Assembly: GCF_003058055.1 (NCBI RefSeq)
Contig: NZ_QBTZ01000001.1
Coordinates: forward strand, 1,366,501 to 1,430,500
Reading direction: 5' to 3'
DNA: 64,000 bases
Source of the DNA: Acidovorax sp. 107
GTDB taxonomy: Bacteria > Pseudomonadota > Gammaproteobacteria > Burkholderiales > Burkholderiaceae_C
Positions 18,663-27,804 of this stretch are shown here, piece by piece. Both the position numbers and the translations under genes were made by a program. Each line of letters starts with the position of its first letter. Within the stretch, counting starts at the first letter, position 1. The notes below the pieces were generated by a model that searched no databases, had not been told where the DNA came from, and was given only the letters and a program-made list of their open reading frames with translations.

Positions 18663-21545
18663 ATGAACCTTCTTCGGTTGCAGATCCACCCGCAGCACCA
18701 GGCCAGTTTCAAAGCTGTGGCACCGGTGCTTTACCTGTTGACCGGTGGATTGGTTGCTGCGTGGGTGTATTTTTCGGTGGCAACCTCCTTGCGGGTGGGG
18801 CACTACCTCACGCTGCACCAAGTGCTGGAGACCTTGTCCATTGCCGTGTCGGCGCTGGTGTTTGCCGTGGGGTGGAAGGCGCACAGCCTGAACCCCCAGC
18901 GTAACGTCCTCATTCTGGCCTGCGGATTTCTGGGGGTCGCGGTGCTGGACTTTTCGCACATGCTGTCATTTGCCGGCATGCCGGACTACATCACGCCCAA
19001 CTCAGTGGCCAAGGGCATCAATTTCTGGCTGCCCGCGCGCTACCTGGGGGCGCTGACGCTCTTGGGCGCCGTAGTGCTGCACTGGCGCGCGCCCGGCGAT
19101 GCGCCCGTTTCAAGCCCGGGTCGGTTGATGGTGCTGGCACTGGTGTTGGCTGTGGTGGTCGCCATCCACGCCGTTGTGTTCTGGTTTCCGCAGTGGTACC
19201 CGCAGACCTACGATGCTCAGGGGCTCACGCGGTTCAAGATCGCCGCCGAGTACGGCGTGGTCGCTTTGTATGTTGCGTCGTTGGTGCTGCTGCTGCGCAG
19301 TGCGCGCGAGCGCGCCGCCTTTGATGTGGCGAGGCTGTTCGCCGCAGTGTGGGTAATGGCTCTGAGCGAGGTCTTTTTCACGTTTTACGTCATCGCCACG
19401 GACGCCTTCAATCTGCTGGGCCATCTGTACAAAGTGGCGGGGTACTACTACCTCTACCGGGCCATTTTTGTGGGCACCATCGAGGCGCCTTACCGGGTGC
19501 TCAAGCAGTCCGACAAGGCCATGCGGGCCGTGCTGGATGCGGTCCCCGACTTGATGTTCGAGGTGACTCGCGATGGCCGCTATGTGCAGATCCATACGCG
19601 CCAGCCTGAGTTGCTGTTGATGCCGACCAGTGAGGTCATCGGCCGGTCGATCCACGACATCCTGCCGCCTGCGGCCGCAGCGGTGGCGCAGGCGGCAATC
19701 GATGCGGCGGCCGAACATGGCCTGGCCCGCGACTTTCAGTACGCGCTGATCTTGCCCGACGGCCAGCATTGGTTTGAGCTCTCTGTGGCACGCAAGGTAA
19801 TGGACGATGAGGCGGATGATCACTTTGTGGTGCTGTCCCGCGACATCACGCTGCGGGTCCAGACGCTGGATACCTTGCGCAAGCTGCGCCACGCCGTGGA
19901 GCAAGCGCCCAACTCCATCTTCATTGCGGGCGCCGATGGCAACATCGAATACGTAAACCCCGCATTCACTGCCACGACGGGCTACAGCCCCGAGGAGGTC
20001 ATTGGCCGCAACCCGCGCCTGCTGAGCGCGGGTTCCACGCCCGCCAGCGTGTATGCCGACCTGTGGCAGCACCTGGAGTCAGGTCGGCCGTGGCGCGGCG
20101 AGTTCGTGAACCGCCGCAAGGGGGGCGCCGAATACCATGAGTCTGCCATCATCTCGCCGCTGCACGACGAGCAGGGCCGCATCACCCACTATCTCGCGGT
20201 GCAGGAGGATGTGACGGAACGCAGGCGCGACGAGGAGCGCATTCGCAAGCTGATCAACTTCGACGCATTGACTGGCCTGCCCAACCGCACGATGTTCGCC
20301 TCCCGGTTCAGCCAGGCTCTGGCACTTACTCAACGAAGCGGCCACCAGCTGGCCCTGCTGTACCTGGACCTGGACCACTTCAAGAACGTGAACGACTCGC
20401 TGGGTCACCAAGTGGGCGACGGGCTGCTGATCGAGATTGCACATCGCTTGCAGTCGGTGGTGCGCGATGAAGACACGGTGTCCCGGCAGGGCGGGGACGA
20501 GTTCGTCATCGTGCTGCCCCTGACCGATGCGCAACAGGCGGCCCACGTGGCCGACGAACTGCAGGCGCAGGTGCGTCGCATCTGCAAGCTGGAGCACCAC
20601 GAGCTGGTAGTGACCTCATCGATCGGGATTGCGATGTACCCCGAAGACGGCGGTGACTTTGAAACCCTGGCGCAGCGTGCCGACGCAGCCATGTTCCGCG
20701 CCAAAGAGTCTGGACGCGATACCTATCGGTTCTTCTCCACAGACATGCAGGCGCGTTCGCTCAGGGTGTTGCAGATTGAGAACGCCTTGCGCAGCGCCCT
20801 GGTGCAGGGCCAGCTGACGCTGCACTACCAGCCACAAATCCGGCTGCGGGATCGCCAGCTGGTGGGGGTAGAGGCGCTGCTGCGCTGGACTCACCCCGAG
20901 CTGGGCACCGTCGGCCCCGCTGAATTCATTCCGGTGGCGGAAAGCAGCGGACAGATTCTGGGCATGGGCGAATGGGTGTTGCGCACCGCGCTGGCCCAGG
21001 CCCGGCACTGGCGCGATGCCGGCCACACTGAGCTGGTGGTGGCGGTGAACCTGTCGATGGTGCAGTTTCGCCACCCAGGCCTGGTGGACACGGTGCGCCG
21101 GTCGCTGGCCGACAGTGGTGTACCGCCGCAAATGCTGGAGCTGGAGCTGACGGAGAGCATTGCCATGGATGCGCCAGAACAGGTGATTGCCATCGTGCAG
21201 CAGCTGTGTGACCTGGGGGTGAAGCTGTCCATCGATGACTTTGGCACGGGGTATTCATCGTTCAGCTACATCCAGCGCCTCAAGGTCCACAAGCTCAAGA
21301 TCGACCAGTCGTTCGTGCGCCACCTGGGTGATGACCCCAGCGCACCCCACATCGTGCGCGCCATCATTGGCCTGGCACAGAGTCTGGGTCTGGAAACCAT
21401 TGCCGAAGGCGTGGAGACGGCCGTCCAGGGCGAGGTGCTTTTGGGACTGGGTTGCGACACGGGGCAGGGCTATCACTTCAGCCGTCCGGCGCCCGCCACG
21501 GACCTGGACGGTATGTTGACCCAGGGCCACGCGGTACCGGGTTGA
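18663..21545 (+). CDS. MASE3-PAS-PAS-GGDEF-EAL cyclic-di-GMP turnover protein
   Basis: A 960-aa membrane sensor. Residues 1 to about 270 form a MASE3-type domain with several helices (including LHQVLETLSIAVSALVF and DFSHMLSFAGMPDYITPN). Two PAS domains follow (about 285-395 and 405-520), the second with a PAC end VQEDVTERRRDEER. The diguanylate cyclase motif GGDEF is intact at 610-614 and is preceded by an RxxD inhibitory site (RDED). The EAL domain has EALLR (737-741), DDFGTGYSS and TIAEGVET, so both synthesis and hydrolysis may be possible. ATG at 18663 is chosen; a GTG 25 codons upstream is possible. It stands alone with no visible regulator. Confidence 0.93.
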   Translation: MNLLRLQIHPQHQASFKAVAPVLYLLTGGLVAAWVYFSVATSLRVGHYLTLHQVLETLSIAVSALVFAVGWKAHSLNPQRNVLILACGFLGVAVLDFSHMLSFAGMPDYITPNSVAKGINFWLPARYLGALTLLGAVVLHWRAPGDAPVSSPGRLMVLALVLAVVVAIHAVVFWFPQWYPQTYDAQGLTRFKIAAEYGVVALYVASLVLLLRSARERAAFDVARLFAAVWVMALSEVFFTFYVIATDAFNLLGHLYKVAGYYYLYRAIFVGTIEAPYRVLKQSDKAMRAVLDAVPDLMFEVTRDGRYVQIHTRQPELLLMPTSEVIGRSIHDILPPAAAAVAQAAIDAAAEHGLARDFQYALILPDGQHWFELSVARKVMDDEADDHFVVLSRDITLRVQTLDTLRKLRHAVEQAPNSIFIAGADGNIEYVNPAFTATTGYSPEEVIGRNPRLLSAGSTPASVYADLWQHLESGRPWRGEFVNRRKGGAEYHESAIISPLHDEQGRITHYLAVQEDVTERRRDEERIRKLINFDALTGLPNRTMFASRFSQALALTQRSGHQLALLYLDLDHFKNVNDSLGHQVGDGLLIEIAHRLQSVVRDEDTVSRQGGDEFVIVLPLTDAQQAAHVADELQAQVRRICKLEHHELVVTSSIGIAMYPEDGGDFETLAQRADAAMFRAKESGRDTYRFFSTDMQARSLRVLQIENALRSALVQGQLTLHYQPQIRLRDRQLVGVEALLRWTHPELGTVGPAEFIPVAESSGQILGMGEWVLRTALAQARHWRDAGHTELVVAVNLSMVQFRHPGLVDTVRRSLADSGVPPQMLELELTESIAMDAPEQVIAIVQQLCDLGVKLSIDDFGTGYSSFSYIQRLKVHKLKIDQSFVRHLGDDPSAPHIVRAIIGLAQSLGLETIAEGVETAVQGEVLLGLGCDTGQGYHFSRPAPATDLDGMLTQGHAVPG

Positions 21546-21724
21546 GCGGCCGAGGAGAGGCCAGAGGCGATCGCATGGTCAACGCGGAACCGCCGCGTTG
21601 TCAGCGCGGCGAGTGGGCGGGCAGGCGGCAATTGGGGGGCGTGTTTGGCGCGCCTGAAACAGGAGCCACTCCAAGCCTTTGTGTGGCCAATTTTGTGCCA
21701 AACAAGCCCTATGCGCAGAGGAAA

Positions 21725-21775
21725 TATGCCTGGATAGCTATCGAATAAATAGCATTCAGGCGGTCCTTAGAGCCC
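21725..21775 (+). repeat. Palindromic element (ATAGC family), degraded copy
   Basis: Contains GGATAGCTATCGAATAAATAGC followed by ATTCAGGCGG; only part of the consensus is recognisable. It lies in the 251-bp gap between the GGDEF/EAL gene and the SDR gene, which otherwise shows only a short hairpin (CAACGCGG/CCGCGTTG near 21580-21600). Confidence 0.4.
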
Positions 21776-21796
21776 CTGCCCAAGCTCAGTCGAGGC

Positions 21797-22555
21797 TCAG
21801 CGAGGTGCCAGGCGAATGGCACCGTCCAGGCGAATCACCTCGCCATTGAGCATGTCGTTTTCAAGGATGTGGCGCACCAGCTTGGCATAGTCCTGGGGGG
21901 TGCCCAGGCGGCTGGGGAAGGGCACGCCAGCGGCCAACGCGTCCTGCACTTCTTGCGGCATGCCAAACAGCATGGGGGTACCAAAAATGCCAGGGGCAAT
22001 GGTCATGTTGCGGATGCCGTTGCGGGCCAGGTCACGGGCAATCGGCAGGGTCATGCCTACCACGCCGCCCTTGGAGGCGGCGTAGGCGGCCTGGCCGATC
22101 TGTCCGTCATAGGCGGCCACGCTGGCCGTGGAGATCAGTACGCCGCGCTCGCCCGTGGACTCAGGCTCGTTCTTGCTCATGGCCTCGGCGGCCAGGCGGA
22201 TCATGTTGAAGCTGCCGATCAGATTGACCGTGATGGTCTTGCTGAACAGGGCCAGCGCATGTGCGCCGTTCTTGCCAACGGTCTTTTCCGCAGGGGCGAT
22301 GCCCGCGCAGTTCACGAGGCCCACCAGTTTCCCGAGCGACACCGCCTTGGCCACGACGGCCTGGCCATCGGCCTCGTTGCTCACATCGCATTTCACAAAC
22401 GCGCCGCCGATTTCCTTGGCCACGGCCTCGCCTTTTTCTGCCTGCATGTCGGCAATGACCACGGTGCCGCCCTGGGCGGCCAGCATGCGTGCCGTGCCTT
22501 CGCCCAAGCCCGACGCGCCGCCGGTGACGATGAATACCTTGCCTTGGATGTCCAT
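21797..22555 (-). CDS. SDR dehydrogenase, 3-hydroxyacyl-CoA dehydrogenase type II-like
   Basis: A 252-aa NAD-dependent short-chain dehydrogenase. The Rossmann motif GGASGLGEG is at 12-20, the acidic cofactor residue lies in VVIADMQ, and the catalytic set is Ser ([11 protein letters not shown]) and YAASK. The segment [18 protein letters not shown] and the C-terminal [15 protein letters not shown] resemble the human HSD17B10/bacterial 2-methyl-3-hydroxybutyryl-CoA dehydrogenase group, suggesting branched-chain amino-acid or fatty-acid oxidation. GGAG seven nt upstream fixes the start. A LiuR-like palindrome lies just upstream. Substrate is inference. Confidence 0.88.
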   Translation of the reverse strand: MDIQGKVFIVTGGASGLGEGTARMLAAQGGTVVIADMQAEKGEAVAKEIGGAFVKCDVSNEADGQAVVAKAVSLGKLVGLVNCAGIAPAEKTVGKNGAHALALFSKTITVNLIGSFNMIRLAAEAMSKNEPESTGERGVLISTASVAAYDGQIGQAAYAASKGGVVGMTLPIARDLARNGIRNMTIAPGIFGTPMLFGMPQEVQDALAAGVPFPSRLGTPQDYAKLVRHILENDMLNGEVIRLDGAIRLAPR

Positions 22556-22571
22556 GGTTGTCTCCATTAAG

Positions 22572-22591
22572 TGACGTTAACGTAAACGTCA
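22572..22591. promoter_or_regulatory. LiuR/MerR-like operator upstream of the SDR gene
   Basis: A 20-bp near-perfect palindrome, TGACGTTTACGTTAACGTCA on the reverse strand (18 of 20 positions symmetrical), 16 bp before the start codon. It resembles ACGT-rich sites of MerR-family LiuR regulators of branched-chain amino-acid and acyl-CoA degradation, which agrees with the gene product. Confidence 0.6.
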
Positions 22592-22624
22592 ATTATGGCG
22601 CATCTCCCAGCCGTGCCGAAGGCG

Positions 22625-22650
22625 AAAAAAGCCCGGACGAGGCCGGGCTT
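22625..22650 (-). terminator. Intrinsic terminator of the ferric-iron binding protein gene
   Basis: Stem AAGCCCGG/CCGGGCTT (22629-22636, 22643-22650) followed on the reverse strand by TTTT, 23 bp after the stop. Confidence 0.85.
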
Positions 22651-22673
22651 GTGGTGGGTGAGGCAGGGGCGGC

Positions 22674-23726
22674 TTACTGGAAGCCCACGCGGTCCAGCAT
22701 CTGCTGCACCTTGGTCGTGTTGGCGCCCACCGCGCTGATCGGGATGGTTTCGCTCTTGAAGGGCTTGCCGCCAGTCATGGCCTTGAGGGCGGGGTTGTCC
22801 AGTGTCACGCCCTTGGCGGCGGGCCACTCATTGTTGCCATTGGCAAAGTAGTTCTGTGCCTCGGGGCTGGCCAGGTATTCGAGGAACTTGACGGCATTGG
22901 CCTGGTTCTTGGAGTGCTTGGCCACCGCGCCACCAGCGATGTTCAGGTGCGTGCCCCAGGACTCCTGGTTGGGGAACACCACGCCCACCTTGTTGACCAC
23001 TGCCACATCCTCGGGTGCGTTGGAGCGCATCATGCGAGCCAGGTAGTAGGTGTTGGTCACTGCAATGTCGCATTCGCCTGCGGCCACGGCCTTGATCTGG
23101 TCGGTGTCGCCGCCCTTGGGTGGGCGGGCCAGGTTGGCCACCATGCCCTTGAGCCAGGCCTCGGCTTTTTGTTCGCCCAAATGCTCGGTGACTGCGCCGA
23201 ACAGGCTCAGGTTGTAAGGGTGCGAGCCGGAGCGGATGCACAGCTTGCCCTTGTTCTTGGGGTCACCCAATTCTTCATACGTGTCCACATCGGCCTTTTG
23301 CATTTTGACCTTGTTGTAGACGATCACGCGCGCGCGGGTGGACAGTCCAAACCACGAAATGCCGCCGTCCGCCGCAGGTTGGCTGCGCAGGTTGGCGGGG
23401 ATGGCATCGTTCAGCACCTTGGACTGGATGGGCTGGAACAGGCCATCGACCTCACCCTTGTACAGGCGGGCGGCGTCCACCAGCAGGATCACGTCGGCAG
23501 GGGAGGCGGAGCCCTCGGCCTTCAGGCGGGCCAGGATGCCGGCGTCGTCGGCGTCCACGCGGTTGATCTTGATGCCCGTGGCCTTGGTGAAGCCCGTGTA
23601 AAGCGCTTCGTCGGTGGAGTAGTGGCGGGCCGAGTAGAGGTTGACCACTTGTTCCTGGGCATGCACGGCGCCTGCAGCGGCGGCCAGGGCACAAGCGCTC
23701 AGCAAGGCTTTCACAGTCTTCGACAT
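22674..23726 (-). CDS. Fe(3+) ABC transporter periplasmic binding protein (FbpA/FutA-like)
   Basis: A 350-aa extracytoplasmic solute-binding protein with a signal peptide cleaved near VHA-QE (residue 23). The mature chain opens VVNLYSARHYSTDEALYTGFTKATGI, the iron-binding tyrosine-containing start of this family, and contains the paired tyrosines in VTNTYYLARMM that coordinate iron. Neither permease nor ATPase is adjacent, so the partners must be elsewhere. The 5' region is AT rich and would be expected to carry a Fur site, but I could not define one convincingly. Confidence 0.88.
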   Translation of the reverse strand: MSKTVKALLSACALAAAAGAVHAQEQVVNLYSARHYSTDEALYTGFTKATGIKINRVDADDAGILARLKAEGSASPADVILLVDAARLYKGEVDGLFQPIQSKVLNDAIPANLRSQPAADGGISWFGLSTRARVIVYNKVKMQKADVDTYEELGDPKNKGKLCIRSGSHPYNLSLFGAVTEHLGEQKAEAWLKGMVANLARPPKGGDTDQIKAVAAGECDIAVTNTYYLARMMRSNAPEDVAVVNKVGVVFPNQESWGTHLNIAGGAVAKHSKNQANAVKFLEYLASPEAQNYFANGNNEWPAAKGVTLDNPALKAMTGGKPFKSETIPISAVGANTTKVQQMLDRVGFQ

Positions 23727-24125
23727 GGGTTGCGTCTTTCGGGGTTGAAACTGCGCCAATGATAAAGCAAACGCGAATTATTCTTAATAAATATCCGATT
23801 CGACGGCTGGATTTGGGGTCTGGATTTGACGTGGAGCAAGGGCCAGGCACTGGGTAACGGCATTGCGGCGCGTTGGGCGAGTGCGTCCAAAGTGCCGATC
23901 AACATCCGGCCTCGGGCCAGGTCGAATGGGCTTGTATTGCGCGCAGGCAAAAAAAAGCCCAGTCGTAAAACCGGGCTTTAAAAGGATCCTTGAAACGGGG
24001 GTTTCGAGAGGATCCAAGGAGACAACTGGGGCGCTGTTGACAAGGTCAGCAGCGCATGGATTGCATTATCAGGGTATTCCCTGAACGCGGCCTAGAGGTT
24101 GCACTCCAGACCGCCAACATGGCGA
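23727..24125. other. 399-bp intergenic region between the iron-binding protein and phasin genes
   Basis: Holds, from left to right, an AT-rich promoter-like stretch for the iron-binding gene (about 23760-23800), unremarkable sequence, the phasin terminator (23950-23981) and a small GAAAC/GTTTC hairpin flanked by two GGATCC-containing segments near 23985-24020. No gene is supported. Confidence 0.6.
23950..23981 (-). terminator. Intrinsic terminator of the phasin gene
   Basis: AAAGCCC (23954-23960) pairs with GGGCTTT (23973-23979); a run of T residues follows on the reverse strand. It is 145 bp after the phasin stop, giving a long 3' UTR. Confidence 0.75.
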
Positions 24126-24674
24126 TTAACGCTTGCGGGGAGCGGCCGTCTTGGCAGCGTTGGCAGCGGTGTTGGCCACAGCGTTGAAGTTGGCTTCTGC
24201 CACGTCAGACGCTTGCTTGACGGCCTTTTGCACCGACTCAAACGCGTTGTTGGCGGCCGACACGGCGCTCTTCATCACGGCGACGGCGGTTTCGGAGCCG
24301 GCAGGGGCGTTCTTGGCGGCGCTGTCCACCAGGTTGGTGAAAGCCTTTTGTGCGTCGGTGGCCTGGGTTTCGAAAGCCTTGCCGAATTCGGCACCGGTGC
24401 CCGAAGCGATGTCATACAGGTGACGGCTGTAGGCGGCGGTCTTTTCAGCCAGGGGCTGGAACAGGCCAGCTTGCAGGGCCAGCAGCTCTTGTGCGTCCTT
24501 CACGCCCAGCACGGCTTGGGTGTGGTTGGCGGCTTCGGACAGGGCAGCGCGCGAAGCGGTCACGTTCAGTTCGACCAGCTTTTCCACGCCTTCGAACGCC
24601 TTGGTGGTCAAGCCAAACAGGGTTTCGATGTTGGCCTTGTGGGATGCCAGGATTTGTTCTGCGGTCAGCGACAT
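24126..24674 (-). CDS. phaP: Phasin family protein (PHA granule coat)
   Basis: A 182-aa alanine-rich, helical, largely hydrophobic-face protein matching phasin: [37 protein letters not shown] opens the phasin_2 domain (about 5-105). Such proteins coat polyhydroxyalkanoate granules. The tail is Ala-rich and ends in basic residues (AAPRKR), as in DNA-contacting phasins. AGGAG seven nt upstream supports the start. Two TGC-rich boxes 80-153 bp upstream resemble PhaR operators, consistent with derepression when granules form. Confidence 0.9.
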   Translation of the reverse strand: MSLTAEQILASHKANIETLFGLTTKAFEGVEKLVELNVTASRAALSEAANHTQAVLGVKDAQELLALQAGLFQPLAEKTAAYSRHLYDIASGTGAEFGKAFETQATDAQKAFTNLVDSAAKNAPAGSETAVAVMKSAVSAANNAFESVQKAVKQASDVAEANFNAVANTAANAAKTAAPRKR

Positions 24675-24753
24675 GTCATATCTCCTAAGAATGAGGGCCC
24701 GAAGGGCCGGGGTGGTTCACAGACATCTGCGCTGACCTTGACCGGGTGAGTCA

Positions 24754-24768
24754 TGTTGCAGTGCAGCA
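24754..24768. promoter_or_regulatory. PhaR-like box 1 upstream of the phasin gene
   Basis: TGTTGCAGTGCAGCA, reverse complement TGCTGCACTGCAACA. It matches box 2 at 14 of 15 positions and fits the TGC-rich sites bound by PhaR repressors. Confidence 0.6.
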
Positions 24769-24812
24769 TGGGTTGAATTTTAGGGGCTTGCTGCGCTATT
24801 GCAAGGGGTTTT

Positions 24813-24827
24813 TGTTGCGGTGCAGCA
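24813..24827. promoter_or_regulatory. PhaR-like box 2
   Basis: TGTTGCGGTGCAGCA, 59 bp downstream of box 1 and also upstream of the deacetylase gene, so one regulator could affect both directions. A third partial TGC-rich palindrome (TTGC...GCAA) lies between them at about 24788-24803. Confidence 0.6.
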
Positions 24828-24874
24828 AATTAGACACGATCACCCAGAAATCCCCGACTTGCCACAATTGCGTC

Positions 24875-25807
24875 ATGCACGCCTACTATGCCGACCACTT
24901 CGTGTTGCCCTTGCCCGAAGGCCATCGCTTCCCCATGGCCAAGTACCGCATGCTGCGCGATCGGATCGCTGCGCACCTGCCTGACGCGCTGTTGAAGGAA
25001 GCTTTGCCAGCCTCGGATGAGGCGCTGGCGCGGGTGCATAGCCAGCAGTACATCGACGCCATCGCCCACGGAACGCTGGCGCCCCCGGCGCAGCGGGAGA
25101 TCGGCTTTCCCTGGAGCCCGGCCATGGCCGAGCGCGCGCGCCGCTCGGTGGGCGCCACCCTGGCGGCCACCCGCGCCGCGTGGCGCGAGGGGGTGGCGGG
25201 CAACCTGGCGGGTGGCACGCACCACGCGTATGCCGACAAGGGCAGCGGCTTTTGTGTATTCAACGATGTGGCGGTGGCTGCCCGGCAGGTACAGGCCGAT
25301 CACCTGAACGATGGATCGGGCTGGCCGTTGCAGGTGGCGGTGATCGACCTGGATGTGCACCAGGGCAATGGCACAGCCCATATCTTTCAGTGCGACGACA
25401 GTGTGTTCACCCTGTCGCTGCACGGCGCGCGCAACTTTCCGTTTCGCAAGGAGCCGAGCGACCTGGATGTGGAGCTGCCCGACGGGTGTGCTGATGATGA
25501 GTACCTGCACGCGCTGGACCAGGCCCTGGACGCGCTGGACCACCGCTGCAAGCCAGATCTGGTGTTTTATCTTGCGGGTGCGGACCCCCATGTGGGCGAT
25601 CGGCTGGGGCGTCTTGCTGTCACCCACGATGGGCTGGAGGCACGCGACCGGCGGGTATTTGACTGGGCCTGGCAGCGGCGCATTCCCACGGTGTTCGTCA
25701 TGGCGGGCGGCTACGGCGACGACCTGGAGGACACGCTGCAGGCGCAACTCACCACCTGGCGCGTGGCCTGGCAGTACCACCAGCGCTGGCAGAATGTGCG
25801 GCCATGA
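24875..25807 (+). CDS. Histone deacetylase-family (arginase/deacetylase fold) hydrolase
   Basis: A 310-aa zinc amidohydrolase related to AcuC and acetylpolyamine amidohydrolases. The signature is complete: [19 protein letters not shown] (tandem histidines), [11 protein letters not shown] (metal-binding Asp/His), and [16 protein letters not shown] (metal Asp). The substrate could be an acetylated protein or small molecule. Its last codons overlap the start of the thioesterase gene by ATGA, so translation of the two is coupled. Divergent from the phasin gene across the PhaR-like boxes. Confidence 0.9.
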   Translation: MHAYYADHFVLPLPEGHRFPMAKYRMLRDRIAAHLPDALLKEALPASDEALARVHSQQYIDAIAHGTLAPPAQREIGFPWSPAMAERARRSVGATLAATRAAWREGVAGNLAGGTHHAYADKGSGFCVFNDVAVAARQVQADHLNDGSGWPLQVAVIDLDVHQGNGTAHIFQCDDSVFTLSLHGARNFPFRKEPSDLDVELPDGCADDEYLHALDQALDALDHRCKPDLVFYLAGADPHVGDRLGRLAVTHDGLEARDRRVFDWAWQRRIPTVFVMAGGYGDDLEDTLQAQLTTWRVAWQYHQRWQNVRP

Positions 25808-26286
25808 CCTCTGCCGCCAGCACCCCGTCCACCACTCCATCCGTGCCCGCCCGCCCGGCTCCGCAGCCGCGCAGCGCCTACCGCGTGTTCCGCCCCATCA
25901 CCACGCGCTGGGCCGACAACGACGTGTATGGCCACGTGAACAACGTCGTGTACTACAGCTGGTTCGATACGGCGGTGAATGCCCACCTGATCGACCAGGG
26001 CGTGCTCGACATCCACGCGGGTGGAACCATCGGCCTGGTCATCGAAACCCAGTGCAATTACTTCGCGCCGCTGGCGTTCCCGCAGACGGTGGAGGCTGGC
26101 ATCCGCGTTGCGCGGCTGGGGGGCTCCAGCGTGCGCTACGAGGTGGGCCTGTTTGCGCAAGGCGAGCCGATGACGGCAGCGGCGGGCCACTTCATCCATG
26201 TGTATGTGGACCGCGAAACCCGTCGCCCGGTGGCCGTGCCAGACGCGTTGCGCGCCGTGCTGCAGGCGCTGGTCATGCCAGGTTGA
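25804..26286 (+). CDS. Acyl-CoA thioesterase, 4HBT (hotdog) family
   Basis: A 160-aa hotdog-fold protein. The 4-hydroxybenzoyl-CoA thioesterase signature is seen at about 34-53 ([20 protein letters not shown]) with the catalytic aspartate in [10 protein letters not shown]. The first 25 residues are a low-complexity Ser/Pro/Ala extension not expected in the family. It overlaps the deacetylase by 4 nt. Substrate acyl chain not predictable. Confidence 0.88.
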   Translation: MTSAASTPSTTPSVPARPAPQPRSAYRVFRPITTRWADNDVYGHVNNVVYYSWFDTAVNAHLIDQGVLDIHAGGTIGLVIETQCNYFAPLAFPQTVEAGIRVARLGGSSVRYEVGLFAQGEPMTAAAGHFIHVYVDRETRRPVAVPDALRAVLQALVMPG

Positions 26287-26310
26287 TGGGCGGCGGCACG
26301 CTGCTGCCAT

Positions 26311-26360
26311 TGATTTGATAGCAAAGGGCGCAGGTGCGATGTGCGCCCTGGCCCGAAATG
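26311..26360 (+). repeat. Palindromic element (ATAGC family), exact-core copy
   Basis: Core ATAGC-AAAGG-GCGCA at 26318-26332 with the internal hairpin AGGGCGCA/TGCGCCCT. It lies between the thioesterase gene and pncB. Confidence 0.7.
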
Positions 26361-26516
26361 GCGCTAAATGCAGGTGGTGGCTGAACACTGGCTGACGCCG
26401 CTGTGTGCACCAAGCGCCGGGCGCTGTGATGGCCTACACTTTGCGGCTTTATTGCCCGGTTTGCGACCGGTGCGCTGCGTACTTTGCGTGCGCGGTTTCT
26501 AAGGCTTGCCCTGTCC

Positions 26517-27737
26517 ATGATCATCACCAGCCTGCTCGACACCGACCTGTACAAGTTCACCATGATGCAGGTGGTGCTGCACCAGTTTCCGGGGGCGCAG
26601 GTTGAATACAAGTTCAAGTGCCGCAACCCTGGCGTGCAGCTGGCGCCCTTTGCCAACGAGATCCGCGATGAGATCCGTTCGCTGTGCAGCCTCCAGTTCC
26701 AGGACGCCGAGCTGACCTACCTGCGGTCGCTGCGTTTCATCAAGAGCGACTTTGTGGATTTTCTCGGGCTGTTCAAGCTCAACGAGAAATACATCACCGT
26801 CACGCCCCAGCACAACGGCGAGATAGACATCACCATCCGCGGGCCCTGGCTGCACACCATCCTGTTCGAGATCCCGGTGCTGGCCATCATCAACGAGGTG
26901 TACTTCCGCAACACGCAGAAGGTGCCCGACTTTCCTGAAGGCCGCCGCCGGCTCGACGCCAAGATTGCGCTGCTGCAGGGCGAGGGTCTGTCCGACCTCA
27001 AGATTGCCGACTACGGCACGCGCCGCCGCTTCTCGCGCGCCTGGCACGAAGAAGTGCTGCGCGTGCTGGTGGCCCGCCTGGGTACAGGCGACCGCCGCCC
27101 CGGCGCTCCCGCAGGTCCGGGGCAGTTTGCGGGCACCAGCAACGTGCTGTATGCGATGAAGCTGGGCGTGACCCCCTTGGGAACCATGGCACACGAGTAT
27201 CTGCAGGCCTGCCAGGCGCTGGGGCCGCGCCTGCGTGACAGCCAGGTGTTCGGGTTTGAAGTGTGGGCCAAGGAATACCGGGGTGACCTGGGCATTGCGC
27301 TGTCGGATGTGTACGGCATGAGTGCCTTCCTGCGCGACTTCGATCTGTACTTCTGCAAGCTGTTCGACGGCGCACGGCACGACAGCGGCGACCCGTTTGC
27401 TTGGGGGGAGCGCCTGCTGGACCACTACCGCAAGAACCGCGTGGACCCGCTGACCAAGACGCTGATTTTCAGCGATGCGCTCACCATCCCACGCACGATC
27501 GAGCTGTACCAGCAGTTCCGTGGGCGCTGCCAACTGGCCTTTGGCATTGGCACCAACCTGACCAATGACCTGGGCAGTCCGCCTGCCCACGAGCCCTTGC
27601 AGGTGGTCATCAAGATGACGCGCTGCAACGACCAGCCCGTGGCCAAGCTGTCCGACACGCCGGGCAAAGGCATGTGCGATGACGAGAAATACCTGGCCTA
27701 CCTGCGCCAGGTCTTCGATATCCCATCGCCGGCTTGA
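26517..27737 (+). CDS. pncB: Nicotinate phosphoribosyltransferase
   Basis: Enzyme of the Preiss-Handler NAD salvage pathway: nicotinate + PRPP (+ATP) to nicotinate mononucleotide. The 406-aa protein has the family start [24 protein letters not shown], the phosphorylatable His region TMAHEYLQA (about 220-228) and GIGTNLTND near residue 342. The ATG at 26517 is chosen over an upstream ATG. A 230-bp upstream gap carries a palindromic element and a possible TACACT -10 box. Confidence 0.95.
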   Translation: MIITSLLDTDLYKFTMMQVVLHQFPGAQVEYKFKCRNPGVQLAPFANEIRDEIRSLCSLQFQDAELTYLRSLRFIKSDFVDFLGLFKLNEKYITVTPQHNGEIDITIRGPWLHTILFEIPVLAIINEVYFRNTQKVPDFPEGRRRLDAKIALLQGEGLSDLKIADYGTRRRFSRAWHEEVLRVLVARLGTGDRRPGAPAGPGQFAGTSNVLYAMKLGVTPLGTMAHEYLQACQALGPRLRDSQVFGFEVWAKEYRGDLGIALSDVYGMSAFLRDFDLYFCKLFDGARHDSGDPFAWGERLLDHYRKNRVDPLTKTLIFSDALTIPRTIELYQQFRGRCQLAFGIGTNLTNDLGSPPAHEPLQVVIKMTRCNDQPVAKLSDTPGKGMCDDEKYLAYLRQVFDIPSPA

Positions 27738-27804
27738 CCGCGCAGCGCGGGTGTTACCACCCTGCGAGGCCCTGACTTTTGACAATGAGACGGAGACAAA
27801 AACC

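Noticed and set aside
23776..23797. Possible Fur box upstream of the iron-binding protein gene
   Set aside because: The AT-rich stretch (GAATTATTCTTAATAAAT) is suggestive, but the 19-bp Fur symmetry could not be matched well enough to call it.
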